A stretch of 5,256 bases of DNA from Phycisphaerales bacterium (lineage in GTDB: Bacteria; Planctomycetota; Phycisphaerae; Sedimentisphaerales; Anaerobacaceae): positions 1 through 5,256 of the forward strand of contig DSDB01000073.1 in assembly GCA_011057845.1 (NCBI GenBank), in the 5' to 3' direction. Positions 1 to 5,256 of the stretch are shown in pieces. Under the pieces are notes generated by a model that had not been told where the DNA came from, ran no database searches, and saw nothing but the letters and a program-made list of their open reading frames with translations. Each line of letters opens with the position of its first letter. Within the stretch, counting starts at the first letter, position 1. Position numbers and translations under genes: made by a program.

Positions 1-460
1 CTTTGGTTACCAGCATGTACTGACCGTTGACCACGCGAAGCAGGGGCACGACTGCGTTGCTGTCGGCCGTCGATAGAGACGCTTTCGAGACGCCCACATC
101 CGCCAGACCGATGGGCGTCTCGAGCCATTCATCGGTGAGCACGTCGATCGTCAATTCCAGACGGAGCACGGCCAGTTCATCGGCAACATGGCCGGTGAAC
201 CGGGCGGTGCTGATGAGGTACTTGAAGGGAGCCGGCCCGATGGCGGCCGGAGACCCCTGGGCGGCCCGCCAGAGCTTCTCGAACTCCTGATACGGCAGGA
301 AGACGCCCTGATGCTCCTTCTCGAAGACCAGGGCCAGCTCCTTGTAGGGGACGTAGACCTTCGCCGGGACGTTGACATCGGGTTCGGCGGCGGCCGGCGC
401 GGGTCCCGAGGGAATCATCAGGACCGAAATAACCGCGAAAAAGAGTCCTCGCCTGATCAT
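1..460 (-). CDS. Predicted exported protein of unknown function, 3' end beyond the window
   Basis: The frame is open from an ATG at 460 to the window edge, giving 153 codons without a stop. The start is well supported: AAGGAG lies 8 bases upstream. The protein begins MIRRGLFFAVISVLMIP and continues to an Ala-rich stretch ending near residue 25 (PAPAAA then EPDV). That is a classical Sec signal peptide with a basic n-region, a hydrophobic core and a small-residue cleavage site. The mature part starts with VPAKVYVPYKEL, then GVFLPYQEFEKLW (about residues 54-66), then alternating hydrophobic residues (LAVLRLELTIDVL) suggesting beta strands. From memory, the YVPY...GVFLPY...LW pattern recurs in secreted planctomycete proteins of unknown function; I cannot confirm this by search. 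It is separated from purQ by 273 bases and probably has its own promoter. No catalytic motif is visible, and the function is not assigned. Confidence 0.8.
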   Translation of the reverse strand, partial: MIRRGLFFAVISVLMIPSGPAPAAAEPDVNVPAKVYVPYKELALVFEKEHQGVFLPYQEFEKLWRAAQGSPAAIGPAPFKYLISTARFTGHVADELAVLRLELTIDVLTDEWLETPIGLADVGVSKASLSTADSNAVVPLLRVVNGQYMLVTK

Positions 461-468
461 GATATACT

Positions 469-474
469 CTCCTT
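469..474 (-). promoter_or_regulatory. Shine-Dalgarno site of the exported-protein gene
   Basis: The minus strand reads AAGGAG here, with 8 bases to the ATG at 460-458. It is the strongest ribosome binding site in the window and fixes the start of a gene whose 3' end is missing. Confidence 0.75.
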
Positions 475-510
475 GAAGGGCGATTGTGGTGGTAGGCTCG
501 ACATCGTAAT

Positions 511-516
511 ACTATA
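511..516 (-). promoter_or_regulatory. Possible -10 element for the exported-protein gene
   Basis: The minus strand reads TATAGT in a locally AT-rich patch (about 501-528). Initiation about 7 bases downstream would leave a leader of roughly 40 bases before the ATG at 460. No convincing -35 hexamer is found 15-18 bases upstream, so this is only a candidate. It could depend on an activator or an alternative sigma factor, or be chance. Confidence 0.25.
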
Positions 517-527
517 CCGAACGTATC

Positions 528-573
528 ACGATTGCACCGCCGCATTTGAGGTGCGGCCGCGTCCTGCAATCGT
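528..573. repeat. Nested inverted repeat (hairpin or operator-like palindrome)
   Basis: An outer perfect 9-base arm at 528-536 (ACGATTGCA) matches its reverse complement at 565-573. Inside it a second perfect 6-base stem pairs 539-544 (GCCGCA) with 552-557 (TGCGGC) around a 7-base loop. Unpaired bases separate the stems (2 on one side, 7 on the other). It lies between purQ and the exported-protein gene, just upstream of the possible -10 element. It could be an operator, an mRNA structure at the end of the purine transcript, or a weak terminator. Neither strand has a good T run after it, which argues against a classical intrinsic terminator. Confidence 0.5.
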
Positions 574-625
574 TTCACTGTCCATTATCCTTCGCGCGTC
601 AACGGCGACAAAGTAAAATCCCCGT

Positions 626-698
626 AAAATGCGCCGCGAACCAGACGCCGCGCTGCGCATGCACGGGGGCCTGCCACTATGACGCGGCGCAGGCATGC
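626..698 (-). terminator. Candidate terminator or structured region downstream of purQ
   Basis: About 36 bases past the purQ stop begins a dense set of GC-rich inverted repeats. A 9-base perfect pair joins 683-691 with 630-638, and on the minus strand it is followed at once by TTTT (629-626). Inside or overlapping are GCATGC at 657-662 and 693-698, GCCTGC/GCAGGC at 669-674 and 689-694, and an alternative arm CGCCGCG at 646-652. These stems compete, and the outer stem encloses 44 bases, which is long for an intrinsic terminator. The position and short T run fit the end of the purL-purQ transcript, but folding is needed to tell which stem wins. Confidence 0.3.
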
Positions 699-733
699 AA
701 GGTTGACCGGCCGGGATGAAATGATGCGCCCGG

Positions 734-1519
734 TTAGAGGTTCTCGCGGACGTACCGGACGGCATTATTGAATATCGTCATGCCGTCGCCCTGCTCGCCG
801 CGCTGGGCCAGGCGCGCCCAGTGGGGATGCTGCGTGGGCCGGACATGCCGTTCGGGATGGGGCATGAGACCCAGGATACGTCCTGTCGCATCGGTCAGGC
901 CGGCGATGGACTCGACCGACCCATTGGGATTGATGGGGAATGGACCTTCGTTGCCGTCGGCGTCGACATACTTGAAGGCGATATGGCGGTCGGTCTTGAG
1001 CCGGTCAAGGGCGCCCTTGTCGGAGGTAACGACCTTGCCTTCACCGTGGGCGATGGGCAGATAGATGCGCCGCCCCGCCTCGATGAACACGCAGTGGTCC
1101 ATCTCGGGTTCAAGGTAGACCCAGCGGTCCTCGAATCGGCCGCTGTCATTATATGTAATAGTGACCGAACGGCCCTTTCCGTTGAAGCCGGCGCCCGGCA
1201 GCAGACCCGCTTTGACAAGCACCTGAAAGCCGTTGCAGATGCCCAGGACCAGCTTGCCGGCCTCAATAAATCGCTGAATGGGCCCGTAGATATGATGAAT
1301 AATCTGGTTGGCGAGAATCTTGCCTGCCGCCACGTCGTCGCCGTAGCTGAACCCCCCCGGCACGACCATAATCTGGTAGCCGGACAGCACGGACGGATCA
1401 TCAATGATACGGTTGATATGCAAGCGGTCGGCCTCGGCGCCGGCGGTTGCCAGGGCAAACTCGGTCTCCAGGTCGCAGTTGATCCCCGCGGCCCGCAATA
1501 CTATCGCTCGTACGTCCAT
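734..1519 (-). CDS. purQ: Phosphoribosylformylglycinamidine synthase, glutaminase subunit PurQ
   Basis: This is the class I glutamine amidotransferase subunit of FGAM synthase. It releases ammonia from glutamine for PurL, which converts FGAR to FGAM with ATP in cytosolic de novo purine synthesis. The 261-residue protein shows RAAGINCD near the start, the PGGFSYGDD loop (54-62), the nucleophile elbow LGICNGFQ with Cys95, LPIAHGEG (154-161), and the His221/Glu223 pair in MPHPERH, so the catalytic triad is complete. Bacillus-type PurQ is about 225-230 residues; this is a longer form with a QHPHW tail, ending in NNAVRYVREN. I chose the ATG at 1519 because AGAGG lies 5 bases upstream and the protein then begins directly with the conserved first strand. 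A further in-frame ATG at 1558 would overlap the upstream gene and add 13 unconserved residues. The gene follows the endonuclease gene by 19 bases. Confidence 0.96.
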   Translation of the reverse strand: MDVRAIVLRAAGINCDLETEFALATAGAEADRLHINRIIDDPSVLSGYQIMVVPGGFSYGDDVAAGKILANQIIHHIYGPIQRFIEAGKLVLGICNGFQVLVKAGLLPGAGFNGKGRSVTITYNDSGRFEDRWVYLEPEMDHCVFIEAGRRIYLPIAHGEGKVVTSDKGALDRLKTDRHIAFKYVDADGNEGPFPINPNGSVESIAGLTDATGRILGLMPHPERHVRPTQHPHWARLAQRGEQGDGMTIFNNAVRYVRENL

Positions 1520-1524
1520 CGCAT

Positions 1525-1529
1525 CCTCT
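1525..1529 (-). promoter_or_regulatory. Shine-Dalgarno site of purQ
   Basis: The minus strand reads AGAGG with 5 bases to the ATG at 1519. It sits in the 19-base gap after the endonuclease stop codon (1541-1539) and decides the purQ start. An out-of-frame ATG at 1524-1522 lies between the two and is too close to the site to be used. Confidence 0.6.
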
Positions 1530-1538
1530 GATAACTGG

Positions 1539-2654
1539 TCAGCCCTGAAGGCCGACAATCTTCTCCATGGGAACCCTTGCTACCTGGCGTCTCAGGTAAC
1601 TATCGAGACGCTTGTCCGACAGCCGTAGTATCTCGTGCGAATACCCCAGCACTTTCTCCAACTCTCTCGCCACATCCTTGGGCCAGTAGCTCATACTCAT
1701 CTGCACAAGCGAGCCACCGACCCGACGCGCAAGCTTCTCAATCCTGCTGCTCTTTCCTATTCTATCCACGATAATGATGGTGGCAAGATACCACCGCTTG
1801 TGCCCAAGCTCGATTTGGCGTTCGAACCGTGTGACCTTGTCCAGCGATATCTCCGGATTCCCGCGACCAATGAACCCGATATCGAAGCGGACGCCTTTGC
1901 CAGCGGCATAAAGAAGAGTGGCGTCGCTCTCCCTTCGTTCGCCCTGCTGCGAAAGCCAGAAGACCTTGTTCAGGCTCTCCAGATTGCCCGGATCGACGAG
2001 CCTGAAGCCGAGTATGCTCAGGAGCGAACCAAGTACGAGCTTCTCGAACAGCTTGCCATAGGTGGACTTCTCCGACCCCCGGATCGTAAGAGTCTCGGAA
2101 CCCACGGCATTCATCAGATACACCATGAACAGGGTGTTTATCTCTGCCTTGAGGCCAGGCTGTATCGCCAGGGAGCCCGCCACTGGGCCGTGAGAGTGCT
2201 CGAATTCCTCAACGATTCGATGACACGTCTTCTGGTACTGGCGCGTATAGGCGGTGATGGCGCCGGGCTCGTCGCGGAGCACATTCTGGAACGCCTTATC
2301 GGTAAGACCAAGCACCCACTGGGCGAGCCATCTTTCTTCTTTACCTATTCTTGCGGCAGTCAACCGCTTGCACGCGAAATCAAGAAGTTCGTCGCCAAAG
2401 GCGGCGCCTCCGCGGGTCTCGTTCAGAAACATCTGCAGAAGAGCCAAATTCAGTGTCGCTATTCGCTTTCTGGTCAACGCCTCAGTCGAGTCTCTGAGGT
2501 TCTTGCCGGTCAGAACATCGAGAACAACTCCACGGACGATATCCATGCCAATTGTCTCAATCAGTTTGGATCCACTTGCGGCAAGCAGGTGAATGGCGTC
2601 CGGCGAAACAAGGTCGGTGAGTTTCCTGGGTTTGTCCGGGTCTTTATCGCGCAT
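1539..2654 (-). CDS. Type II restriction endonuclease, CfrBI-like
   Basis: The 371-residue protein resembles the CfrBI family, whose prototype cuts CCWWGG; this is recognised from memory of sequence patterns, without a search. Features seen are IGMDIVRGVVLDVLTGKNLRD near the N-terminus (about 35-55), then TRKRIATLN, then RGSEKSTYGKLFEKL (about 192-206, with Glu204 in a helix typical of nuclease cores), GSLLSILGF, ESDATLLY (242-249), RFDIGFIG (256-262) and EISLDK (268-273). Asp257 and Glu268/Lys273 are candidate metal-site residues of a PD-(D/E)xK fold; this is inference. The ATG at 2654 is preferred because GAGGG lies 4 bases upstream and it falls just after the methyltransferase stop. An in-frame ATG at 2714 would overlap that gene by 53 bases and add 20 Cys/Ser/Thr-rich residues. 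Spot rows are 50-53% G+C against 60% in the flanking pur genes, which hints at acquisition. The target specificity is not proven. Confidence 0.72.
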   Translation of the reverse strand: MRDKDPDKPRKLTDLVSPDAIHLLAASGSKLIETIGMDIVRGVVLDVLTGKNLRDSTEALTRKRIATLNLALLQMFLNETRGGAAFGDELLDFACKRLTAARIGKEERWLAQWVLGLTDKAFQNVLRDEPGAITAYTRQYQKTCHRIVEEFEHSHGPVAGSLAIQPGLKAEINTLFMVYLMNAVGSETLTIRGSEKSTYGKLFEKLVLGSLLSILGFRLVDPGNLESLNKVFWLSQQGERRESDATLLYAAGKGVRFDIGFIGRGNPEISLDKVTRFERQIELGHKRWYLATIIIVDRIGKSSRIEKLARRVGGSLVQMSMSYWPKDVARELEKVLGYSHEILRLSDKRLDSYLRRQVARVPMEKIVGLQG

Positions 2655-2658
2655 ATTA

Positions 2659-2663
2659 CCCTC
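2659..2663 (-). promoter_or_regulatory. Shine-Dalgarno site of the endonuclease gene, overlapping the methyltransferase stop
   Basis: The minus strand reads TGAGGGTAATATG. The TGA (2664-2662) ends the methyltransferase, and GAGGG shares two of its bases. Only 4 bases separate it from the ATG at 2654. This layout fits translational coupling, with the endonuclease made mainly by ribosomes that have just finished the methyltransferase. Confidence 0.6.
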
Positions 2664-3852
2664 AGATAAGCACGTCCGACACGTCGATGACGTCGGTGTT
2701 TCTCGTAAGAACACTTGTAGCGGCCTTGCCGAGGCATTGCTTCACATCGTCTTTCATGTACTTGACGTACAGGGGATTCTCTTCTATCATCACGAATCGC
2801 CTCTTCAACTTTATCGCGGCCATTGCAGTGGTCCCAATGCCGGCGAACGGGTCCAGGACAACGTCGTTCATGAACGAGTAATAAGATATGACCTTCTGTG
2901 CCAGTTCCAGGGGAAAAACCGCGGGGTGCCTCTTGTCGTGGGCGGGCTTGATTCTCCAAACATTGGTCCGCTCATAACCCTCGTCTATCTTTGATTCCTT
3001 GACGAGTCGCTGCTGCGGGTGCGCCCGTATGCTCCAGTCGATCAGCTTGTCGGTCTTCTTGCGATACACCAGAAGATACTCAGTGACGGGAACAGGCTTG
3101 TACTGGAGCGGGTTCCTGTCGGCGGCGAATCTCCGTCCCCGGCCGGTTGCCCAGCCGGCTCCTTCCGGCTTGACCCATATAATGTCGTCTATGAAATCAA
3201 AGCCCTCGCTGACAAACAACTGATGCACGTCGAAGGGGACGGCGATGCGTCGGGATGCCTCGCTTCTGCTGGCTCTCCTGACCAGAACGGGCGATACATT
3301 CATCACAAAGAACCGGCCCTCCGACAGGGCGTGCCAGGAATTCTGAATTATTTTTCTCACCTTCAGCAGGTATTCTTCATAGGTAATGTAGTCGGTGTAT
3401 TCCGGTCTTGCGTTGTAATAGGGGGGGGATGTAAAGATCAGATCAACAGAGGCGGCGGGTAGTTCCAGCAGCACTGATTCACTGTCGCCAAGTATTATCG
3501 TGTTCCTCAGAGTTGAGAGCGTACAGGCGTGCTTGCCTGCGCGGGTTCGACGCGGGGCATGCTCCCTGCCCAGCACACGGCTTTCGACTACATCCGGCCG
3601 CGTGGTCGTGTCTTCGAGAATCAGCGAGGTTTTGGCGTCGATAACAACTTCTCCCACCTTTGTGTCCGTGTGCCGAGACAGCAACGGGACTCGCCAGACG
3701 TGATAGCGGTCGTCGACTTCGGGCAGGCCGAACTCTACCGCCTTATCAAGTTGTTTGCCCCTGAGCCACACCAGGGCGATCTGCTTCGCCTGCTTGACAT
3801 CGAGCACGGCGTATCGCCTCAACTCCGTCACCATTGTGCCGTTATTTCTCAT
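2662..3852 (-). CDS. DNA methyltransferase of a type II system, beta class, probably N4-cytosine
   Basis: The enzyme transfers a methyl group from S-adenosylmethionine to DNA and protects the host from the endonuclease encoded next. In the 396-residue product the order is GDSESVLLELP...SVDLIFTSPPYY (motif IV, TSPPYY at 141-146), FFVMNVSP, a variable middle with IIWVKPEGAGW and NPLQYKPVPVTEYLLVYRK, then HPAVFP (309-314) and the SAM-binding DPFAGIGTT (334-342), followed by Glu357/Glu358. Motif IV before motif I is class beta, and SPPY favours N4-cytosine over N6-adenine, though it is not decisive. Residues up to about 115 form an extension before the catalytic domain, with GLPEVDDRYHVWRVPL and VGEVVIDAKTSLIL. 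The ATG at 3852 is chosen because GGTGA lies 6 bases upstream; TTG at 3858 and ATG at 3834 are alternatives. It starts 6 bases after purL and ends 7 bases before the endonuclease gene. Confidence 0.9.
   Translation of the reverse strand: MRNNGTMVTELRRYAVLDVKQAKQIALVWLRGKQLDKAVEFGLPEVDDRYHVWRVPLLSRHTDTKVGEVVIDAKTSLILEDTTTRPDVVESRVLGREHAPRRTRAGKHACTLSTLRNTIILGDSESVLLELPAASVDLIFTSPPYYNARPEYTDYITYEEYLLKVRKIIQNSWHALSEGRFFVMNVSPVLVRRASRSEASRRIAVPFDVHQLFVSEGFDFIDDIIWVKPEGAGWATGRGRRFAADRNPLQYKPVPVTEYLLVYRKKTDKLIDWSIRAHPQQRLVKESKIDEGYERTNVWRIKPAHDKRHPAVFPLELAQKVISYYSFMNDVVLDPFAGIGTTAMAAIKLKRRFVMIEENPLYVKYMKDDVKQCLGKAATSVLTRNTDVIDVSDVLI
3421..3428. repeat. Homopolymer tract G8 (C8 in the methyltransferase coding strand)
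   Basis: Eight consecutive C on the coding strand form the codons TCC CCC CCC for the catalytic Ser-Pro-Pro of TSPPYY. A one-base slip would shift the frame inside the active site and remove everything downstream. Seven-base tracts also occur in purQ (1362-1368) and purL (4138-4144), so G/C runs are not rare here. Confidence 0.9.
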
Positions 3853-3858
3853 ACTCAA

Positions 3859-3863
3859 TCACC
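3859..3863 (-). promoter_or_regulatory. Shine-Dalgarno-like site of the methyltransferase gene inside the purL end
   Basis: The minus strand reads GGTGA, made from the last two bases of the PurL Trp codon and its TGA stop. Six bases separate it from the ATG at 3852. It supports that start over the TTG at 3858, which would directly follow the purL stop, and suggests that methyltransferase translation depends on purL translation. Confidence 0.5.
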
Positions 3864-5256
3864 AGTCGAATGTGCGTTGCCACGCCGCCTTGAGGTCTGC
3901 GATGGCGGCGTCGATCACACGCTTGCCTGAATCGTCGCGGATCGTCAGCCGGCCGCTGTTGCTGACTTTGCCGAGCTGGCCGAACGGCAGATTCAGCATC
4001 CGCCTCGCGAAGCCGTCAAAGTGTTCGGGCGCCACCTCCACGATGTAGCGGGCCGTGGATTCGCTGAATAGTTGCATATCGGCCCGCAGACAGTCTTTGC
4101 TTCGGACGAGCCCGCGAAGGTCGGCATCAACGCCCAGCCCCCCCGCGAAGGCCATTTCCGCCAGGGCCACAACCAGCCCCCCTTCCGAGCAATCGTGGCA
4201 GGCGGCGACCAGACCTTCCGCGATAGCGCCGGACAGGGCCCCGGCGATTTTCGGGGCTATCTTCAGGTCCGTCTGGGGCACATTGCCACCGAGGTGCCCA
4301 TGAATCTTGTAGTAGTGCGAGCCGCCCAGTTCGTTCCCGGTGCGACCGACGACAAACAGAAAATTGCCAGGACGCTTGGCGTCCATCGTGACGCATTGGT
4401 TGACATCATCGACCAGGGAGATCGCGCTGATCAGCAGGGTCGCCGGGATCGATATCCGCGTTCCGTCGGCGCACTTGAACTCGTTGTTCAGCGAGTCCTT
4501 GCCGCTGATGAACGGAGCACTATAGGCCAGCGCCGCATCGTAACAGGCCTGCGCGGCGCGAACCAGTGTGCCAAGCGTCTGCGGGCGGGTGCAATCACCC
4601 CAACAGAAGTTGTCCAGCAGTGCGATACGGTCGGATCGGGCCCCGACGCAGATAAGATTACGCACGGCTTCGTCGATGCCCGCCAGCGCCATGGCGTAGG
4701 GATCGATATCCCCGTACAGGGGGTTCATGCCGCAACTGACGGCCAGGCCTCGACGGCCGTCGAGCTTGGGCAGGATGACGGCGGCGTCGCTCGGACCATC
4801 ATTGGCCACGCCCGTCAGCGGCTTAACCACAGAGCCGCCCTGCACCTCATGGTCGTATTGCCGGATGACCCACTCCTTGCTGGCCACGTTGGGGCTGGCA
4901 AGGATGGCGAGAAGGTCCTCGTTGTAGTTGTCTCTCTCCGGGATGGAGGGCTCACTGGCACTGGGCCGGGTCCAGACCGCTTTGCGGGAATACCTGGGGA
5001 CCCCGTCATGCAGGAAGTCCATGTTCAGTTCGCCCACCTGCCGGCCCTGATAGCGAAGACGCAGGACTTTGTCGTCGGTGAAACGCCCGATAACCGTGGA
5101 CTGGACGTTCTCGGAATCGAAAATACGGGTGACAGCCTCGATATTATCGGGCCTGACGGCAATGACCATCCGCTCCTGGGCCTCGCTGATCCAAATCTCC
5201 GTATAACTGAGACCCGCATATTTAAGCGGGACCTTCTCCAGGTCAACCTCCGCCCC
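3859..5256 (-). CDS. purL: Phosphoribosylformylglycinamidine synthase, synthetase subunit PurL, 5' part missing
   Basis: The ATP-dependent synthetase subunit converts FGAR to FGAM using ammonia from PurQ. The window holds the C-terminal 465 residues. The frame stays open to the edge, and the first residues (VDLEKVPLKYAGL, then EIWISEAQER at 20-29) match the end of the first half of PurL, so the ATG at 5169 is internal and not the start. Then come QYDHEVQGGSVVKPLTG (133-149), GDIDPYAMALAGIDEAV (second AIRS-like N domain), LLDNFCWGD (213-220), ISGKDSLNNE (250-259), the HDCSEGG loop (354-360) and LFSES (397-401). Together they form the second AIRS N and C halves, and the protein ends RTFDW with TGA. 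YDHEVQGG and DNFCWGD are what I associate with larger PurL proteins, in which a PurS part may be fused at the N-terminus; that part is outside the window. No frameshift or missing conserved block is seen. Confidence 0.95.
   Translation of the reverse strand, partial: GAEVDLEKVPLKYAGLSYTEIWISEAQERMVIAVRPDNIEAVTRIFDSENVQSTVIGRFTDDKVLRLRYQGRQVGELNMDFLHDGVPRYSRKAVWTRPSASEPSIPERDNYNEDLLAILASPNVASKEWVIRQYDHEVQGGSVVKPLTGVANDGPSDAAVILPKLDGRRGLAVSCGMNPLYGDIDPYAMALAGIDEAVRNLICVGARSDRIALLDNFCWGDCTRPQTLGTLVRAAQACYDAALAYSAPFISGKDSLNNEFKCADGTRISIPATLLISAISLVDDVNQCVTMDAKRPGNFLFVVGRTGNELGGSHYYKIHGHLGGNVPQTDLKIAPKIAGALSGAIAEGLVAACHDCSEGGLVVALAEMAFAGGLGVDADLRGLVRSKDCLRADMQLFSESTARYIVEVAPEHFDGFARRMLNLPFGQLGKVSNSGRLTIRDDSGKRVIDAAIADLKAAWQRTFDW

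Larger units (their letters stand above)
734..5256 (-). other. Probable purL-methyltransferase-endonuclease-purQ operon
   Basis: Four minus-strand genes follow one another with gaps of 6, 7 and 19 bases using the favoured starts. No inverted repeat with a T run and no room for a promoter exists between them. The promoter must lie upstream of the window's right edge, within or before purL. An internal promoter within the purL coding sequence cannot be excluded. The candidate end is the structured region at 626-698. Confidence 0.7.

Noticed and set aside
177..578. Minus-strand and plus-strand open frames of 133 and 142 codons over the left region
   Set aside because: They overlap the exported-protein gene in other frames. 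Their products are rich in Arg, Ser and Gly with no signal peptide, while the frame starting at 460 has a strong ribosome site and a signal peptide.
526..765. Minus-strand open frame of 79 codons in the purQ downstream region
   Set aside because: It overlaps the purQ end and the inverted-repeat region, has low-complexity Arg/Ser composition and no clear ribosome site. It is not supported as a gene.
821..1531. Plus-strand open frame of 236 codons opposite purQ
   Set aside because: It is antisense to purQ, whose catalytic motifs are complete. The frame is a by-product of codon bias.
1635..2669. Long plus-strand open frame of 344 codons opposite the endonuclease gene
   Set aside because: It lies wholly antisense to a gene with recognisable family motifs and tight operon spacing. 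Its translation shows no domain, and it has no good ribosome binding site; long antisense frames are common in GC-rich DNA.
2655..2714. Upstream ATG at 2714 as the endonuclease start
   Set aside because: It would overlap the methyltransferase by 53 bases and has no better ribosome site than the ATG at 2654; the added 20 residues look like out-of-frame translation of the methyltransferase end.
1534..3866. Six-base inverted match (ACTGGT at 1534-1539, ACCAGT at 3861-3866) at the two ends of the cassette
   Set aside because: It could mark insertion ends, but six bases found in two small search windows is close to chance and one copy is part of the PurL Trp-stop codons. No direct repeat or integrase gene accompanies it.
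3859..5169. PurL starting at the ATG at 5169
   Set aside because: The same frame continues to the window edge and encodes conserved PurL sequence ahead of this Met, so the gene is cut by the edge.

Overview
The window reads as one minus-strand transcription unit plus the start of a second minus-strand gene. In transcription order (right to left) it holds the 3' part of purL, a DNA methyltransferase gene, a restriction endonuclease gene, purQ, a 273-base intergenic stretch rich in inverted repeats, and the first 153 codons of a gene for a predicted exported protein. No plus-strand gene, tRNA, rRNA, CRISPR array or insertion sequence is visible.

The genome is GC-rich: spot rows of purL and purQ are about 60% G+C by hand count. 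PurQ is a long form (261 residues, C-terminal MPHPERH motif) and is encoded separately from PurL. The exported protein has a YVPY...GVFLPY...LW pattern that I associate from memory with secreted Planctomycetota proteins. A planctomycete-like bacterium is therefore my best guess, held at low to moderate confidence because no marker gene is present.

PurL and PurQ are the synthetase and glutaminase subunits of FGAM synthase, step four of de novo purine synthesis, and their genes are commonly adjacent. Here a two-gene type II restriction-modification system lies between them in the same orientation. The methyltransferase is beta-class (TSPPYY before DPFAGIGTT), and the endonuclease resembles the CfrBI family (CCWWGG cutters). 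All spacings are tight: 6 bases from the purL stop to the favoured methyltransferase ATG, 7 bases from methyltransferase to endonuclease, 19 bases from endonuclease to purQ. The purL and methyltransferase stop codons lie inside the Shine-Dalgarno-like sequence of the next gene. The cassette looks inserted without breaking the purine operon, so its expression is probably tied to purine biosynthesis.

The main points for a second look are this embedding, a C8 tract that encodes the methyltransferase catalytic SPP motif, an N-terminal extension of about 115 residues on the methyltransferase, and a nested hairpin upstream of the exported-protein gene.
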